Source: Planoprotostelium fungivorum (Eukaryota; Evosea; Variosea; Cavosteliida; Cavosteliaceae). From it: a stretch of 64,000 nt of DNA. Positions 37,577 through 49,950 of the stretch are shown here, in pieces; within the stretch, counting starts at the first letter, position 1, and every line of letters starts with the position of its first letter. The position numbers and the translations under genes were made by a program. The DNA is taken from positions 1 to 64,000 of the forward strand of contig MDYQ01000115.1 in the NCBI GenBank assembly GCA_003024175.1, read 5' to 3'. Under the pieces are notes generated by a model. It was not told the origin of the DNA and searched no databases. It saw only the letters and a program-made list of their open reading frames with translations.

Positions 37577-37887
37577 TCCAGATAAACATGTCTCGCGTGT
37601 ATCACTCCCAAGACCATATAGACCGATGTCGCTATTGAAGATCGAGGATGTAAGACCGATTAGCCTCGGTGGCTAGCGTTGTTCTATCTCTGCGAATGAA
37701 AAGTAGAAGAAACAGCGATGACGATATAGGGAGTTGTTGCAATTAGAAATGAAATAGAGGAGCGCGTTACTGTATCATTGTGTAAGATTAAAGCAACTTT
37801 TCACAACGAAGCGGCACTTTGTAATGCCGACGGCGTCAATCGCATCTCACTCATTCATTCAGCAGACAACTCAACGACATCCATGAC
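37577..37887. other. intergenic region
   Basis: Between two plus-strand genes. No open frame or clear motif was found; it should contain the promoter of the LRR receptor kinase. Confidence 0.4.
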
Positions 37888-40800
37888 ATGCAAAATAGAC
37901 TTCTTCTCGTTTTTCTGATTGTCGGCCTCGCATCGAGTCGTGACCTGAGGATCCTAAAGCAATTCTTCAATGAGACGGGAGGTAATCAGATTATCAATCT
38001 ATGATGTCGCGATCTCAACTTCAACCTTTGATAACCTCTCACATCAGAACCTCTAATCGAATCATCTTAATGAGAGGTCGCAGGTCCGCACTGGTTTAAC
38101 AATACGGGATGGAATGAAACCGACGTTTGTGCGTTTTACGGCGTTCAGTGTCGAAACGGTTCAGTCTCATCGCTCACATTAGACAACAATAATTTATTGG
38201 GAGAGATCACAGCCCTCACTCGGTTACCGGCACTCACTCATCTCAGCCTCACAGACGTGATTGAATGCAATCCATCATTGACATCTGATTCAAGATAGAA
38301 CGTTCTGAAAGGCAGCATTCCTGTGCGCATCAACACCTGCACATCACTAGAGGTCATCCTCTTGAGGAACAACTCCATGTCTGGTTCCATCCCAGCAGGT
38401 GACCTTCTACCATACCTCCATCTCACCGTCACAGCCATTTTCGATAGACTCACCTCTTTGAGACACCTCGACTTGTCCAGTAACGGTTTCAGCAGGCTGC
38501 CCTCTTCTCTGTTCAACAGCACATCCATCGAGATGTTGAATGTAGAACAGAACGAGATCGACGGAACAGAGATCGATTTCGAGAACATGACAAATTTGAG
38601 AGAGATTCGTCTCAGCCAAGTGAGTGATCGTGATCATCATCATCATGCATCTAAAAGGCGATCAACTGATGGAGGACAGAATAAATACCGTGGGGCCATA
38701 CCAAGTATAGTTTTATCTCTACCATCAATCTAACTCTCACAGGTAGTCTCTGTGACCTCCCACACCTCAAAGTCGTAGCTCTCGACGGTGACATCCTCCA
38801 TCTCTCCTTCACCTGACGTTCTCATCAGGCAATCGCTTCAGTGGAGTTATCCCCACCTGTCTCTTCCATTCTTCCACCTTGCAAGTCTTCAACGTGTCGA
38901 ACAACAAGCTGCACGGTGGCCTACCACCGGTCACCGCACCGGATTTCATTCCAATGAAACACTTGAACGTGGCGCAGAATCGGTGGGAGAATGTGATGAC
39001 GTGGAATGACGTCATCAAGGTTGAGTGGAGAGATACCCAGGAGCTGGGCGAGAATGGTCAATCTGACGACACTCGTAATTTCAGGTGAAATTTCGGGTTG
39101 TACGAGAGGGTTGTACGAGAGGTGACCTTGGTAGAAAATCGTCTCGTGGGTAACCTGACCGGAATATTCCAAGAAATGAACGATCTACAAGTCATCGATA
39201 TATCGTGAGTGGTTGGCGATTGTGATTAAAATGATGATCGAACAGTTTTAATGGTTTCACTGGACCTCTACCCGATGTCTTCCAAAAGACGACACATTTA
39301 TTCGGTGACGATCTGAATTGATTCTATTTTAATCTTTGACCAGCGAGTTTCAACACATTGGATGGATTTCTACCTCCAAGTCTATTCAGTAACAAAGAAA
39401 TGAAACACTTGGATTTGCAGAAGGTAGAATATACACATGAGATCGTACAGTGACGAAGAACAGAACCGATTGATGGGAACTCTGCCGGATGAGATAGGAC
39501 AAATGACCAGCTTGGAGGTTCTAAATTTAGCTCAAGTGAGATCTCCACGAGATTTCACCTCTGACATCATCAGTGCAATTTCGGTGGACCCATCCCCTCC
39601 TCGATCGGAAATTTGAAGCACTTGAGATATCTCACCTTGTCTCGAGTGAGCGATCTTTACGTGTCGTACGTAACTTACGTAGAGAGTAGAATTCATTCAC
39701 GGGAGCGATTCCGGCGTCGTTGGGTGGGTGGACATCTTGAATGTCTAATCACTCACACGTCACATCAGGTAATCTCAGCAGCCTCTATCATCTAAGTCTG
39801 TTCGGCAACCAATTGTTCGGTGAAATTCCGCCGGAATTTGGAGATCTACAGAACATGTCAGGTTGTAGATGTACCTCCCCCTCCTTCCCTGACACGTCTC
39901 CAGAATTATCCTTGGGCCTGAACAATTTATCCGGCATGATTCCAAAGTCATTCTCTCGTCTACAACGATTATCTTCACTGCAGATGGATAATAATCCTTA
40001 TTTGGGTGGTGATCTACAATTCCTAGAGCACATGCCCAATATATCGACCGTTCGGGCGACTCGTTGTAATTTCAACGGAAATTTACCCTCCTGCATCAGT
40101 GACATGGAGGGGTTGACGGTGAGATGCGTACGTTACGTCCCAAATTTTTGAGACTCGCAGTACTTTGACGTGGCGAACAACAACCTCACCGGAAGAATTC
40201 CGGAATTTCATCCAGAAGCTCCGATACAAATCATCCGGTTACATCACAATCATTTCTCCGGCGTCCTTCCCATGGTAAATTCCACGGAAATCTCGTGTTA
40301 GATCTCACTAATGACAGAGCTTGGGCTCCAGCGTATTCGAATTCGATGCCAGCTACAACCTTCTAGAGGGTTGGCCTTCGATTCGATATCGAAATACAAC
40401 GAGGACCAACATGTGGAAGAGCTACACACAATTGATCACTCTTGTCCTCAGTCACAATCGCATCACAAATTCCATGCAGGGAGAAGAAGACATCTACGGA
40501 AATCAGGTGAATGACTCGTTGTAGATGGAGGGTGACGAGAGACAGTTGCACATCCTGCAGTCGTTGACGAGTCTGCAAGAATTTGACATTTCTTACAATC
40601 AACTGAGTGGAGAGATCGATCCACAGATCTTCTACAATTTACCCAGCATTCAGGAACTCCGAATCTCCGTGAGTTTTCCACGGAATTTCGCGGGAAATTC
40701 ACCTCCACCAGCACAACCGGTTGTCCGGTAGCATCGATATGGAGAGAGAAGGCATGCCAGATCTCCGAGTATTAGATCTGTCCCACAATCGATTATCCGG

Positions 40801-43800
40801 ATTTATTCCGTCGGGTATCAATTTCTGTCGACGTCTGCAGGAAGTCAATCTGAGCCACAACCAGGTGATCCATCTGTGATGACGTCATCACGCGTCATCT
40901 GACAGATGATGACAGTTTTCCGATACGTTCAGTACGCTCTGGAAGCTGTCGTCGAACCTTCAAGTGTTGGATCTGTCCCACAATGACATGTACGGACAGT
41001 TACCACCCTCCACTGGTGCTATACCCAACATCAAGAAATTATTCTTGGACTACAACGCCTTCACCGGTGATGATTCTCCTCACGATATCAACCGACGATC
41101 GTGACAGGATACATACCAAAGGAATTGGGACAGTTGATTTATTTGGAAGAATTGGGACTCAGTCATAACTCTCTCGTTGCGAGAGATCTACACTTTTTGT
41201 CTTCCGCTACCAAATTAGTACACGTCGATCTCTCTTACAATCAGATCGCCACGACTCTACCGAGAGATCTAGGTGAAAACGAAAGGAAAATCGAACAAAA
41301 ATCTGACGAAATTTCAGCGAGTTCCATCGAAGTGCTGCAGGTGACGAACAATCGATTGAGGGGAGAACTACCCGATGCCATCTTCCTCCTCCGGAACCTT
41401 CGCGTCCTGCGACTCGCAGAAAACAGTCTCAACGGCAGCGTGCAGCACTTCCACGGTGACCCGAAGGTGAAGGAGAGAGAGGGGTTCGAAAGTCATCTTG
41501 TTTAGATCCTGGATCTGTCTTCGAATGGTTTCTCTGGCTCCATCTCGTTCGTGTCTCAATTGGCATCCACTACAACGCTCTTCCTGCAGGTCGGTTTAGT
41601 TTTTTATTCTAGTCTGAAATTTGGAAGAAAAATCGATTCACGGGGGAGGTACCTCTGTTGGCCACGAAAAGTCTCATAGAATTCGATATCAGGTGAAATC
41701 TCATCCAATTCCATTTCAGCATTGATCTATTTTTAGCCACAACAGCTTGGAGAATCAGCTTCCGGATTTCGATCATCTCAACACTTTGTCACGCTTCAAC
41801 GCCACCTTCAATTCATTCAACGGATCTGTACCTAAATTTGGCTCCAGCCTGAGTCGATTGGATCTATCTCACAATCAACTCACGAGCGCCTGGAAGGTGA
41901 ACCCATCTACACCGTTGTAGATCGTCTCAGACGATTGCGACAGATGAAATTACCCGATGGGATCACGTGCCTGATGAACGACAATTCTTTCCATTGTCCA
42001 GTCTCCTGGCAACACCGTAACGATTGTAGATTGACGTGCGAAGTCAAGGGAGACAATGAACCGAAGAACATCGATTTTCACATGGAGGGTGACGTGCAGC
42101 ACTTCAATTCTGAGAACTTTCTGAGAACGCTATCTCGTCTGGGAAATGTCACGGAGAAGAGGTTATCTATCCCGATGATCAAGTGAGTCATCACGATCAC
42201 CATCATCATGATCGCAAGATCACCTTCATCACGATTGTCGCCATCATCATCACGATCGCACGATCACCATCGTGATGCTCATCAGCACGATCGTTCTGCG
42301 ATCGCGATCACACGTCTGATGATCACGATCAGATCCGGCAGCGTCATCGCCACAGTTCACATCGACCCTCCCTCCCCAAACGACATCAACCAAGGCTCCG
42401 TCTCCGACACGATCCTCCTCTTACACTCCATCGATCACTCTGTCTGGTCTGAGGCAGGCTACAACCTCTTAGATCCCATCCAACCCAGCAACACCACGAT
42501 CAACATCAATTCTCCACAGATCGGTGGCATCGTCGGTGGAATTCTCGGTGAAAACTCGATGAAAACTCGATGACTCATCCTCATTCAGGAGGTTTCATTG
42601 TTCTGGGATTCATCACGGGCGTTGTCTTTTTCCTGTACAGTCGAAAGATGAAGAGAGAGGCAGCCACGCGACAGCTGAACATGATCGACACGTCACAGCT
42701 GAACACGCTGACCGTGAAGAAATCACTCATCGACTATGACGAATTTCAAGACGTGAAGAAGGTGCGTTTGTTACCGTGAAAACGAGTTCCATTGAAATGA
42801 AAAACAGATCGGGGTGGGAGCGTTCGGAATCGTTTACGTGGCGAGGTGGAGGGAGACTCACGTGGCGGTGAGCGTCTACAACGATGGTGATGACGTGTGA
42901 TGACGTCATCAGGTCAAGCAGATCCGGGCGGAGTACGTAACTCAGAAGCAACTCGAAGATTTTCTTCACGAAGTGATCGATGTGAAATGTCGATGAAATC
43001 TCACACAGAGTACAGGTGGCCATCTTGCAGAGGCTGAAGGCACATCCAAATATCGTCATGTTCATAGGAATGACTTTCCCGCCACAACCTCTGTCCCTCG
43101 TGACCGGTATAGTCGTGGAAATTCGAGTGAAAACTCACGACGTACAGAATTTTGCGCGGGAGGGGCATTGTTTGATCATCTGAGGAAGAACAAGTGCACC
43201 ATGGAGGATAAGATCAAATTCATCGGTGAAATTTCACTGGGTATGCTCCATCTACACAAGGAGAAGGTGAAATTCACGTGAAATCTCCCACTCAATTCAT
43301 CAGATCATTCATCGTGATCTGGCCGTGCGTAACATCTTGTTGAGTAAACATCTGGAAGCGAAGGTGAGATGATGACCTCATATGACGTCATCACTCATCG
43401 CTTCGCAGGTCGCAGATTTCGGGTTATCTCGCGAGCAAGAGAATACGGATTCGGCATCGCAGACTCAGACGACATTCGGTCCCCTCAAGTGGATGGCACC
43501 AGAGGCTATCTCTTCGAGACAATATTCAATCAAATCGGATGGTGATGATTGTCGATCTACAAACGTAACGTACGCACAGTGTATTCGTTCGGTGTGGTGA
43601 TATGGGAGATATTAGAAGGTGAAAGAGTGTAGAAGGCTCGGAGAATGATGTGAAACAGTGAAGGAGCCGTGGGGGGACATCGATCAAGTTGTAGTTGCCA
43701 TGAACGTCATGTCAAAAGGGGCTCGATTGGATATTCCACAAGATTGTCCCTCAGTTCTCGCTCGTCTCATGGAATGTGAGTCGTCATCACATTCATCACA

Positions 43801-44160
43801 TCACCATCAGTGATGATCGTCTTCGTCTTCATCCACATCATCCATCATCACGATTCTAAACAAAGGCATTCAGTGTGTTGGATGACGAACCGAGATCAGA
43901 GGCCCGATTTCAAAGAGATCTGCTCGATCCTCCTCCAGAGACCACGATCCGAACACATGGGCTCAGACGACGACAGCTCCTTCTCTATGAAGCATTTGAG
44001 GAGGGCCGATAAGTCTCACGAGTCCATCGTTCCACTCCTCTCTCCCTCTCACTCGAATCAATCGTCTCACTCACAATCGCCCACGTCTTCACGCCAGGCA
44101 CACAGGGCTCCCACCCAAGTTGTAGACAATTACGCCATGTTCAACATCGAGGACGAATAA
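37888..44160 (+). CDS. LRR receptor kinase with tyrosine-kinase-like catalytic domain
   Basis: The signal peptide MQNRLLLVFLIVGLASS leads into an N-terminal cap (WFNNTGWNETDVCAFYGVQC) and about 20 plant-type leucine-rich repeats (for example LTHLSLTDNVLKGSIPVRI, LRHLDLSSNGFSRLPSSLF, LVHVDLSYNQIATTLPRDL), up to about 41900. A membrane span, GGFIVLGFITGVVFFLYSR, is near 42600. The kinase shows IGVGAFGIVYVARW, VAVKQI, IIHRDLAVRNILL, VADFGLSRE, GPLKWMAPEAISSRQYS, VYSFGVVIWEIL and CWMTNRDQRPDFKEI. The HRDLAVRN loop and PLKWMAPEA segment are tyrosine-kinase hallmarks. A Ser-rich tail ends FNIEDE. More than 25 introns, several with TGACGTCA palindromes or CTACAACG. Likely a cell-surface receptor; ligand unknown. 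The stop is inside AATAAA. Confidence 0.88.
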
Positions 44161-44161
44161 A
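44156..44161 (+). terminator. poly(A) signal overlapping stop codon
   Basis: AATAAA contains the TAA stop (44158-44160) of the LRR receptor kinase. The convergent gene ends 51 bases further on. Confidence 0.65.
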
Positions 44162-44201
44162 TACGATAAAGAATTAGAGTTTAAAGAGTTCGAGAGGAGA
44201 G

Positions 44202-44207
44202 TTTATT
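44202..44207 (-). terminator. poly(A) signal of TM9SF gene
   Basis: Minus-strand AATAAA five bases past the TM9SF stop codon. Confidence 0.6.
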
Positions 44208-44211
44208 TCGA

Positions 44212-46387
44212 TTAGTCGATCTTGAGTCCTCGATAGATTCTACGTACAAAGATGAGAGAAGAGTAGAAGCCAACCGTTCCGAGCATGACAAAGAAGAAGA
44301 AACAGACGAGGAGCATGTAGGCAAAGTAGAAGCTGCTCTGGAGGGTACCCGTCATGTGTGAAGTAAACTTGTAGAAGAAGATGGAATAGCCGTAGATGAA
44401 GATACCAGTCGACCTACCACCCTCTTAAAAAGAGCTCCAAGTGATGATCCTCTCACCCTCCGTTCAAGAAAGAATTCCACCACCACCTGTGGTCCTCCAT
44501 GGACAATTGGAAGTAAGTGAGGGCGATCGTGATGCAAGCCGTGACGATCAAGAGGATGATGGCGACTAAAAATAAGATTCCAAACAGCTGGTAGGATTTG
44601 TGTCCCCAGGTGCTCTCGAACAAGTATCTCAACTCGGTGTATATGGCACTGCGACGGGTCAGCGTTGTATATGATGAATAAAACGAAATAAAACCTGAAG
44701 GGGAGGAAACCAGACATGAGCATCTGGAAGGGAAGGGAGCGGTAGAAGGGGATGGGTGGGATTTCTCTGGGGAAATTCTTCGTTCTACAAGGCGCCTCGA
44801 ATGAACCAGTAGACCTCCTGCCAGCGATACCTCCAATTACATTCAACGGGAATCCAACTACAACGAGTCAGTCTCAAACGTTCGTACCGTCGCAAATGAT
44901 TGTGCCTACCCATGATTAAGATGGCCAGGACGGTCAAGATACCGCTGACGGGAACGGCATTTGTCGCGTTGTAGATGATGGCCACAGTGTTGACGTAAGA
45001 GAAGACGAAGATAGAGGGGATGGTGTAGAGGGAACCCACGAGGACGATGTTCCAGGCCCAGCCTTCACCTCCAAACTGCTTGAAGAAAGAGGCAGAGACG
45101 AATCCTGATTAGAAGATGAGTCATTCGAAGATGGAAGATCGGATGATGATGAACCGTGTACCTCCGAGGACACTGGTCAATGCATAGAGGACGATGGATG
45201 CCACGTAGAGGTTACCGTCGTTGCCTGGGTAGAAGACTCCGACAAGTGCCAGAATTAAGAGGCCAAAGAGGACGGCGAGAAATTGACAGCCGAGACCGAT
45301 GAGAGCACAGAAGAGAGTTCGATTCTGAGGGAAGCGGAAGACATCACCGTGAACCAGCTTCCAGCCGTAGTCTTCCGTGTCTGTCCCTGTGATGGATGAG
45401 ATGATGATGGATGATATGGGATCGATTACCATCTTCTTCATCGTCGAGGAGGGCGTAACGAGTGTAATCGTTCTTGAGAATACGGAGGATGATGATGGTG
45501 AGGAAACCAGTTAAGAGGAGGACCAAGATGATGGAGTTCATGATGGACAACCAGTGGATCTGCATGGGACTCTTGGGCTCCATTAATTCAGCGTACTTGG
45601 CTCTCTTGCTGTAAGGAAAGTCTAAGAAATGTCAACATGTGTGCGCGACATTGTAGAAGATCTCTCACCTGTCTCTGACCATTCGCTGGAATATGTGACA
45701 TCGAAAGTGAGTTCATCACCCTTGAGCTCTACGACTTTGTTGAGATCGGCAGTGATGTTTCCGTAGATGACCTTTTAAAACATCAGTCAAATGAGACACA
45801 TAACATTCACCTGATCTTTGTTGTATAAAAAGTGGAAGTGAAGGTGAGCAAAGTAGTAGTGGCGTCTGGTAGAAGGGGTGCTGTCGTCTTGCGAGTTAGA
45901 CACGACACCTACGAAACCAAAGAGGGGGATTCCATCGTATTCCATTTCGAATTGGTAATACTGATCGATCGCCCTCTTATATTCCTCGATGTGCTTGCTT
46001 TCCAGAGTAATTGTGCAGAGTTTCTCTGACTTGGTCTCTGTAACATGAATTAGAACTTCGAATGTAAGATGTTCGAGCTTCTAAGAACTCGTTTTCCTTC
46101 TCACCTCTGAAGTGAATGTCATATCCGGTGGTGAACGCTCTATCTCCAGTTAGCTTGTGCTTGAGTGAGTGCTTGTGGCCATTTGCAGACCCCTCTGTGC
46201 GGCAGAATTTGATCTTATCATAGAACCCGTATCTCTCGCTGGGGTTCGAGTATGGTCCAATCTTGTTTCCGAATAGAGGGATAACATCACTCTGAGCATA
46301 ATGGTTTCCACCCTTCTTCGAATCGGCCACCAGAAGGATCACCGAGAGTATGAAGACTCTACAGATGAGGGTGAAGGTTTTGGTCAT
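44212..46387 (-). CDS. TM9SF/EMP70 nine-span membrane protein
   Basis: The signal peptide [20 protein letters not shown] is followed by the lumenal TM9SF domain: [40 protein letters not shown], a [11 protein letters not shown] match to the family DDLPIWGFVG, and [19 protein letters not shown]. Nine membrane spans follow, beginning [20 protein letters not shown]. The family motifs [29 protein letters not shown] and [15 protein letters not shown] are clear. The cytosolic end is RGLKID, matching the usual KxD-type Golgi-retention tail. Family role: endosomal/Golgi sorting and adhesion in amoebae. About ten short introns. It converges with the LRR kinase at 51 bases. AATAAA on minus at 44202-44207 lies just past the stop. 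Confidence 0.92.
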
Positions 46388-46717
46388 GGTGATGTGTGCT
46401 GATTGACCGCGAAAAAAAACTCTCAACAGCCACGTTGTCGGTAACTACCGAGAAAAAATTGCGTTCACAAAAAAGAGCGACTGCGACCTCGTCAGCTGCA
46501 ACCTTGTCAGCTCGGCCACAACCTTTCGAGATGAAGTCATCACGTAAAATTTTCAAGCCAGATGGAGAGGTGTCTGATGTGGATGCGACATCGATCGGGG
46601 AAGGGATGCCGAGGGAAATGGATCCTCAAAGACAATCCGATCGGCGCGTCGGGTCCCGTCCTCCGAGATGATTTCATCAAACACTATCCATAATCTGTAC
46701 CTCTTCTAAACAACCAC
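46388..46717. promoter_or_regulatory. divergent region upstream of TM9SF
   Basis: Separates the TM9SF start from the next plus-strand gene. A 91-codon plus frame crosses it but starts only at a non-ATG codon; I leave it uncalled. Confidence 0.4.
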
Positions 46718-47692
46718 ATGGACATCGATCTAGAGAGCACGAGCATCCTTCGCTTCGATTCGGATGAGATCGAACACTTTGAGTGAGGATCAATGACGTC
46801 GCTCAGACTGATCACGATGTCCAGGTACGATGTTGAAGAGCTCTTGGGGTCGTTACATTCGGCAGCACTAGTGGCCGAAGAGGACTGGAAGGAAGCTCAG
46901 TTCGCCATCGCTGATCTGAAAGGAGCTCGCGCCCAATTGAAAAGTGATCATCTTAGAAATGCATCATGATGCTGAGACACACTAGATGAAAGAGGGGTTA
47001 GCGACCTTCGAAAGCAGATGAGGGCGAAGAAAGAGGCCATCTACCTCCAATTGGAGTATCTCGAGCACACACTCCTTGCATATGAAGAGTTTAATCTACA
47101 CATTGACTCTTGCACACCCTCATCACGTCACGAAGTAAACAAGGTCGCCGCCGCCCTGACACATGTGAGCTCCCATCTTCAAGCGAGACATACATCTGAT
47201 GTCATTAGGTATTCAATACATCCCACGAGCGGATACATTCTGTCTTGTCCCTTCCACTCTCATCCGCAAAGGCATACACGAAATCCATCAATCTACGAAC
47301 GGGAGACACGAAACGATTCTTACAGGTGCACCATCTTTTTCATCCTCCATCTGATGTCATCTCAGCATCATCCGGCGGTTGCCGCAAGTCTACCCATCAC
47401 CGCTGGAATTCTTTCCATCGCAGGTCTCTCCTTCATCTTCGGCCCTTTCAGCCTGGCCGCCCTCGCTTTTTTTATTCCCGCCACAGACAGCGTCTTGAAA
47501 GGCCAGATGCACAAAGACACGAAGGTCTTGAGAGAGTTGAAGAGGGCATCTCATCAGATGAAGAGGATGAGCCGAAGAGTGGACGCAGAGGGTCTGAGGA
47601 AGACTTTAGAATACGCAGCCAGCACAGATGATGCAAGGACGATCGCGAAAATTGGGTTGGAGAGGAAGGAATTAGGCATCGACGTGGAGTGA
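46718..47692 (+). CDS. uncharacterised coiled-coil protein with hydrophobic segment
   Basis: The first ATG gives MDIDLESTSILRFDSDEIEH, spliced to YDVEELLGSLHSAALVAEED and helical, charged segments (KKEAIYLQLEYLEHTLLAYE). A hydrophobic block follows, AGILSIAGLSFIFGPFSLAA and LAFFIP, long enough for one or two membrane passes or a hairpin. The basic helical tail (LRELKRASHQMKRMSRRVDA) ends GLERKELGIDVE. Four or five introns with GTGAG...AG ends. I do not recognise the family; the layout (coiled coil, central hydrophobic hairpin, basic helix) recalls apolipoprotein-L-like or membrane-hairpin proteins, but this is only a resemblance. Confidence 0.65.
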
Positions 47693-48169
47693 AGATAAAT
47701 TCGTGTAAGAAGTCGTATAGCTGCTGCTCTTTCATTTTCATGCAGATCACAGAACGGTTGTCGATCACCATTGTGACACAGTTCATGACGTGGGGATACT
47801 ATTTACGGACATTGTCTTCTAAAGGTCTACCAATGACGCGAGAACCTCCCACAGCAGTTTGAGACAAGAAGATAGAAGCGGATGGTGCACATCGCCTCCG
47901 ATGGACACGGTGATCTCGATCGGGCCGAGAACCAGAACGAGTGCTTATGTGATGATCCTGCTGGTGCACTGAAAGCATAGGCCGACCAATCAAGGCAGAC
48001 ATGGAAACGACTGGTGAACCCAACCAATATGGCTGGAATTCATGGAAAGCCCAGATTACGCGAAAGAGTTTGTTCGTGTCACAGCTGAGAAACTGGTAGA
48101 AATTCCGAGCCGAAGTTTGGATCACCCGTCAACGGATCATTTTTTGAGCAGCACGATCAACAGCACAAC
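47693..48169. other. intergenic region
   Basis: Minus-strand frames of 104 and 108 codons overlap here but lack recognisable motifs or splice structure. I see no supported gene. Confidence 0.4.
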
Positions 48170-48331
48170 ATGAGGACATACAAGACGACGATGAAGAAGC
48201 AATGGTGGGGGTCTACACCCGTAGAATGTCTATCGCAGCATACACTGAGCACGGGGCAAAAATCACCCAATCCGATGAGGAGGAAGGAAGCACTGGCAGA
48301 TGCATCACCCAAGGGAGGTTCAATCCATTGA
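48170..48331 (+). CDS. small protein, QWWGSTPVECLS family, copy 1
   Basis: A 53-residue frame starting ATG at 48170 reads MRTYKTTMKKQWWGSTPVEC and on to LSQHTLSTG, then a polar tail ending KGGSIH. The core QWWGSTPVECLSxxTLxTG is shared almost exactly with a 51-residue frame at 56127-56282, while nucleotides differ at third positions (TCT/TCC, CCC/CCT, GTA/GTC, TGT/TGC, CTA/CTA). That synonymous pattern supports protein-level conservation. No signal peptide, membrane span or known domain. A different overlapping frame (48202-48462) ends in an AATAAA and may be untranslated or a splice alternative. Function unknown. Confidence 0.65.
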   Translation: MRTYKTTMKKQWWGSTPVECLSQHTLSTGQKSPNPMRRKEALADASPKGGSIH

Positions 48332-48556
48332 GAGCGATAGAGGATCACATTTTAGAAGAGAAACAACTTATATCAAACCATGGATCCGACAGCCGAGAGA
48401 AGGAACATCTTTCACCAACATCGCTCGGATCAATCCCATCATCGAAAGAGGAGAAGCAATAAATAGACCGACGCCTCTATACCTGCGCCTCCTGCATCGT
48501 TCCCGATATTTTTAGAGAGACATACGTTCTGACACCGCACCATCCGAAACTCCCCG

Positions 48557-49207
48557 ATGATGATGAAGAACTCCAACCGTCTCGCTCTACCTCATGCGTG
48601 TGGTTGTTCACTGGTGCACCAAGTATTCCATTTAGACATCAATTTACTCAGTCGTTCGACCGACGCGGGTAAATCAAAAGTGTCTCTCCTTTCGAGGACC
48701 TTACAGCACACTCGGGGCAAAAACGCGAAAAAGAAGGTCACACAGAGCATGGCGGCGGCACGCGGTCCAGAAGATCCATATACGCTATCAGAGGTCCTCA
48801 AAGACGATGTGAGCAGCAATGATGTCTCCTCCAAAACCCGGACTCATCATTTGCAGCTGTTGAGGGCAGAGTTTAGACGATTCCTGGTCCAATCGTTTGC
48901 AGAAGACCATTTAGATTTTTATGTGGACGTAGAGAACTTCAGACAGAACTATGATGATTCGGAGGCACATCGAATCGCCTCCACATACCTGGATGATAAG
49001 AAGCCCCGGATCAATGTCTCTCATAGAGCTCGTCTGTTGGTCAACGAGAGAATTCAAAAGCAAATGGGACCACGCATTTTCGATCTCATACAAGAAGATG
49101 TGGCTGTCATACTGCAGAGCGACCTGTATCCCAGATACCTTTTGAGTGAGAGCACAAACGTTGTTCGAGCACCCGAATCAGAGGAGGAACCACCAAAGAA
49201 GAGGTGA
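48557..49207 (+). CDS. RGS-domain protein
   Basis: Intronless 216-codon frame. The N-terminal 60 residues are basic with no motif. The RGS fold spans about residues 75-200: LSEVLKDDVSSND, LQLLRAEFRRFLVQSFAEDH, LDFYVDVENFRQNY, ASTYLDDKKPRINVSHRARL, FDLIQEDVAVILQSDLYPRY, LLSE. The key core positions (F..FL...F.E.HL.FY; N before V/I; D.YPRYL.S) match family expectations, so it probably accelerates GTP hydrolysis on a G-alpha subunit. The acidic/basic tail ends PPKKR. The start is the first of three ATG codons in tandem. Being intronless contrasts with its neighbours. Confidence 0.88.
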   Translation: MMMKNSNRLALPHACGCSLVHQVFHLDINLLSRSTDAGKSKVSLLSRTLQHTRGKNAKKKVTQSMAAARGPEDPYTLSEVLKDDVSSNDVSSKTRTHHLQLLRAEFRRFLVQSFAEDHLDFYVDVENFRQNYDDSEAHRIASTYLDDKKPRINVSHRARLLVNERIQKQMGPRIFDLIQEDVAVILQSDLYPRYLLSESTNVVRAPESEEEPPKKR

Positions 49208-49427
49208 TTTGAATGATCTCACATCTTCCTCACCATCAAGATAGCTCGAGGGGAAGGTCCTTTTCACTGAAGAATGTCTTTGGAGGATGTACAGTCAGTG
49301 TCTGATGTGGATAACAGCGAAGATATGTCTTCATCAGATCACCCATTTGGCTAGACATCCCTCACCATGTAGAGGAGCCTGTCTGTATATATAGAATAAT
49401 AATAACACAACAAGTGTGCTCTTCAAT

Positions 49428-49950
49428 TCATTCATTTATCTCTTTCATCATCGACTGATGAATCATCTGTTGTAACTGTGACTTGACCACCGTGCATGGT
49501 GCATTGCAAAAAACTTCGATTTCATTTGGATTGTCTCTCTGGTTTGATCTGTACATGGGCATGAGCTCTTCTACATTGTGCCCGACGGTCGCTTCATTCT
49601 GCTTCTGTCTTCCGATTGACTCATGGTCCTTCGTTTCTTCGGTGTCATCGATGGTGGTGGCATCAGTTCAGATTCCTTCTTCTCTCGCAAAAGAGTCTCA
49701 TCATCCGGCGTTAGAGGAACGGCCGGCTCGGATAGAACATCTTGTTGATCGAAGTTGATGACGATGTTTCCGTAATCTAAAGAGTCTATACGGTGTTTCG
49801 AACGGTGCGATGCCTGCTTCGCGCGTGATATGGCAGTCGAAAGCTGATGTTCGATCAGCTCCCTCATCATCTCGTCATTGAATGCCTCACCTTCAGAAAG
49901 TGGAGGGCAACGTTCTTCTTAAACAAACAGCTCTCTTCGTGGGCATCCAT
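49428..49950 (-). CDS. small uncharacterised protein, frame change near 3' end
   Basis: The start MDAHEESCLFKKNVALHFLK is followed by an intron and a helical segment (ELIEHQLSTAISRAKQASHR, SLDYGNIVINFDQQDVL) and a charged part ending MKRPSGTM with a stop at 49571. In the next frame, from about 49650, an equally protein-like stretch is open to 49428: KQNEATVGHNVEELMPMYRS through TVVKSQLQQMIHQSMMKEIN. No standard intron joins the two frames, so either an unusual splice or an assembly error is likely. I give the outer limit. Family not recognised. Confidence 0.5.
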
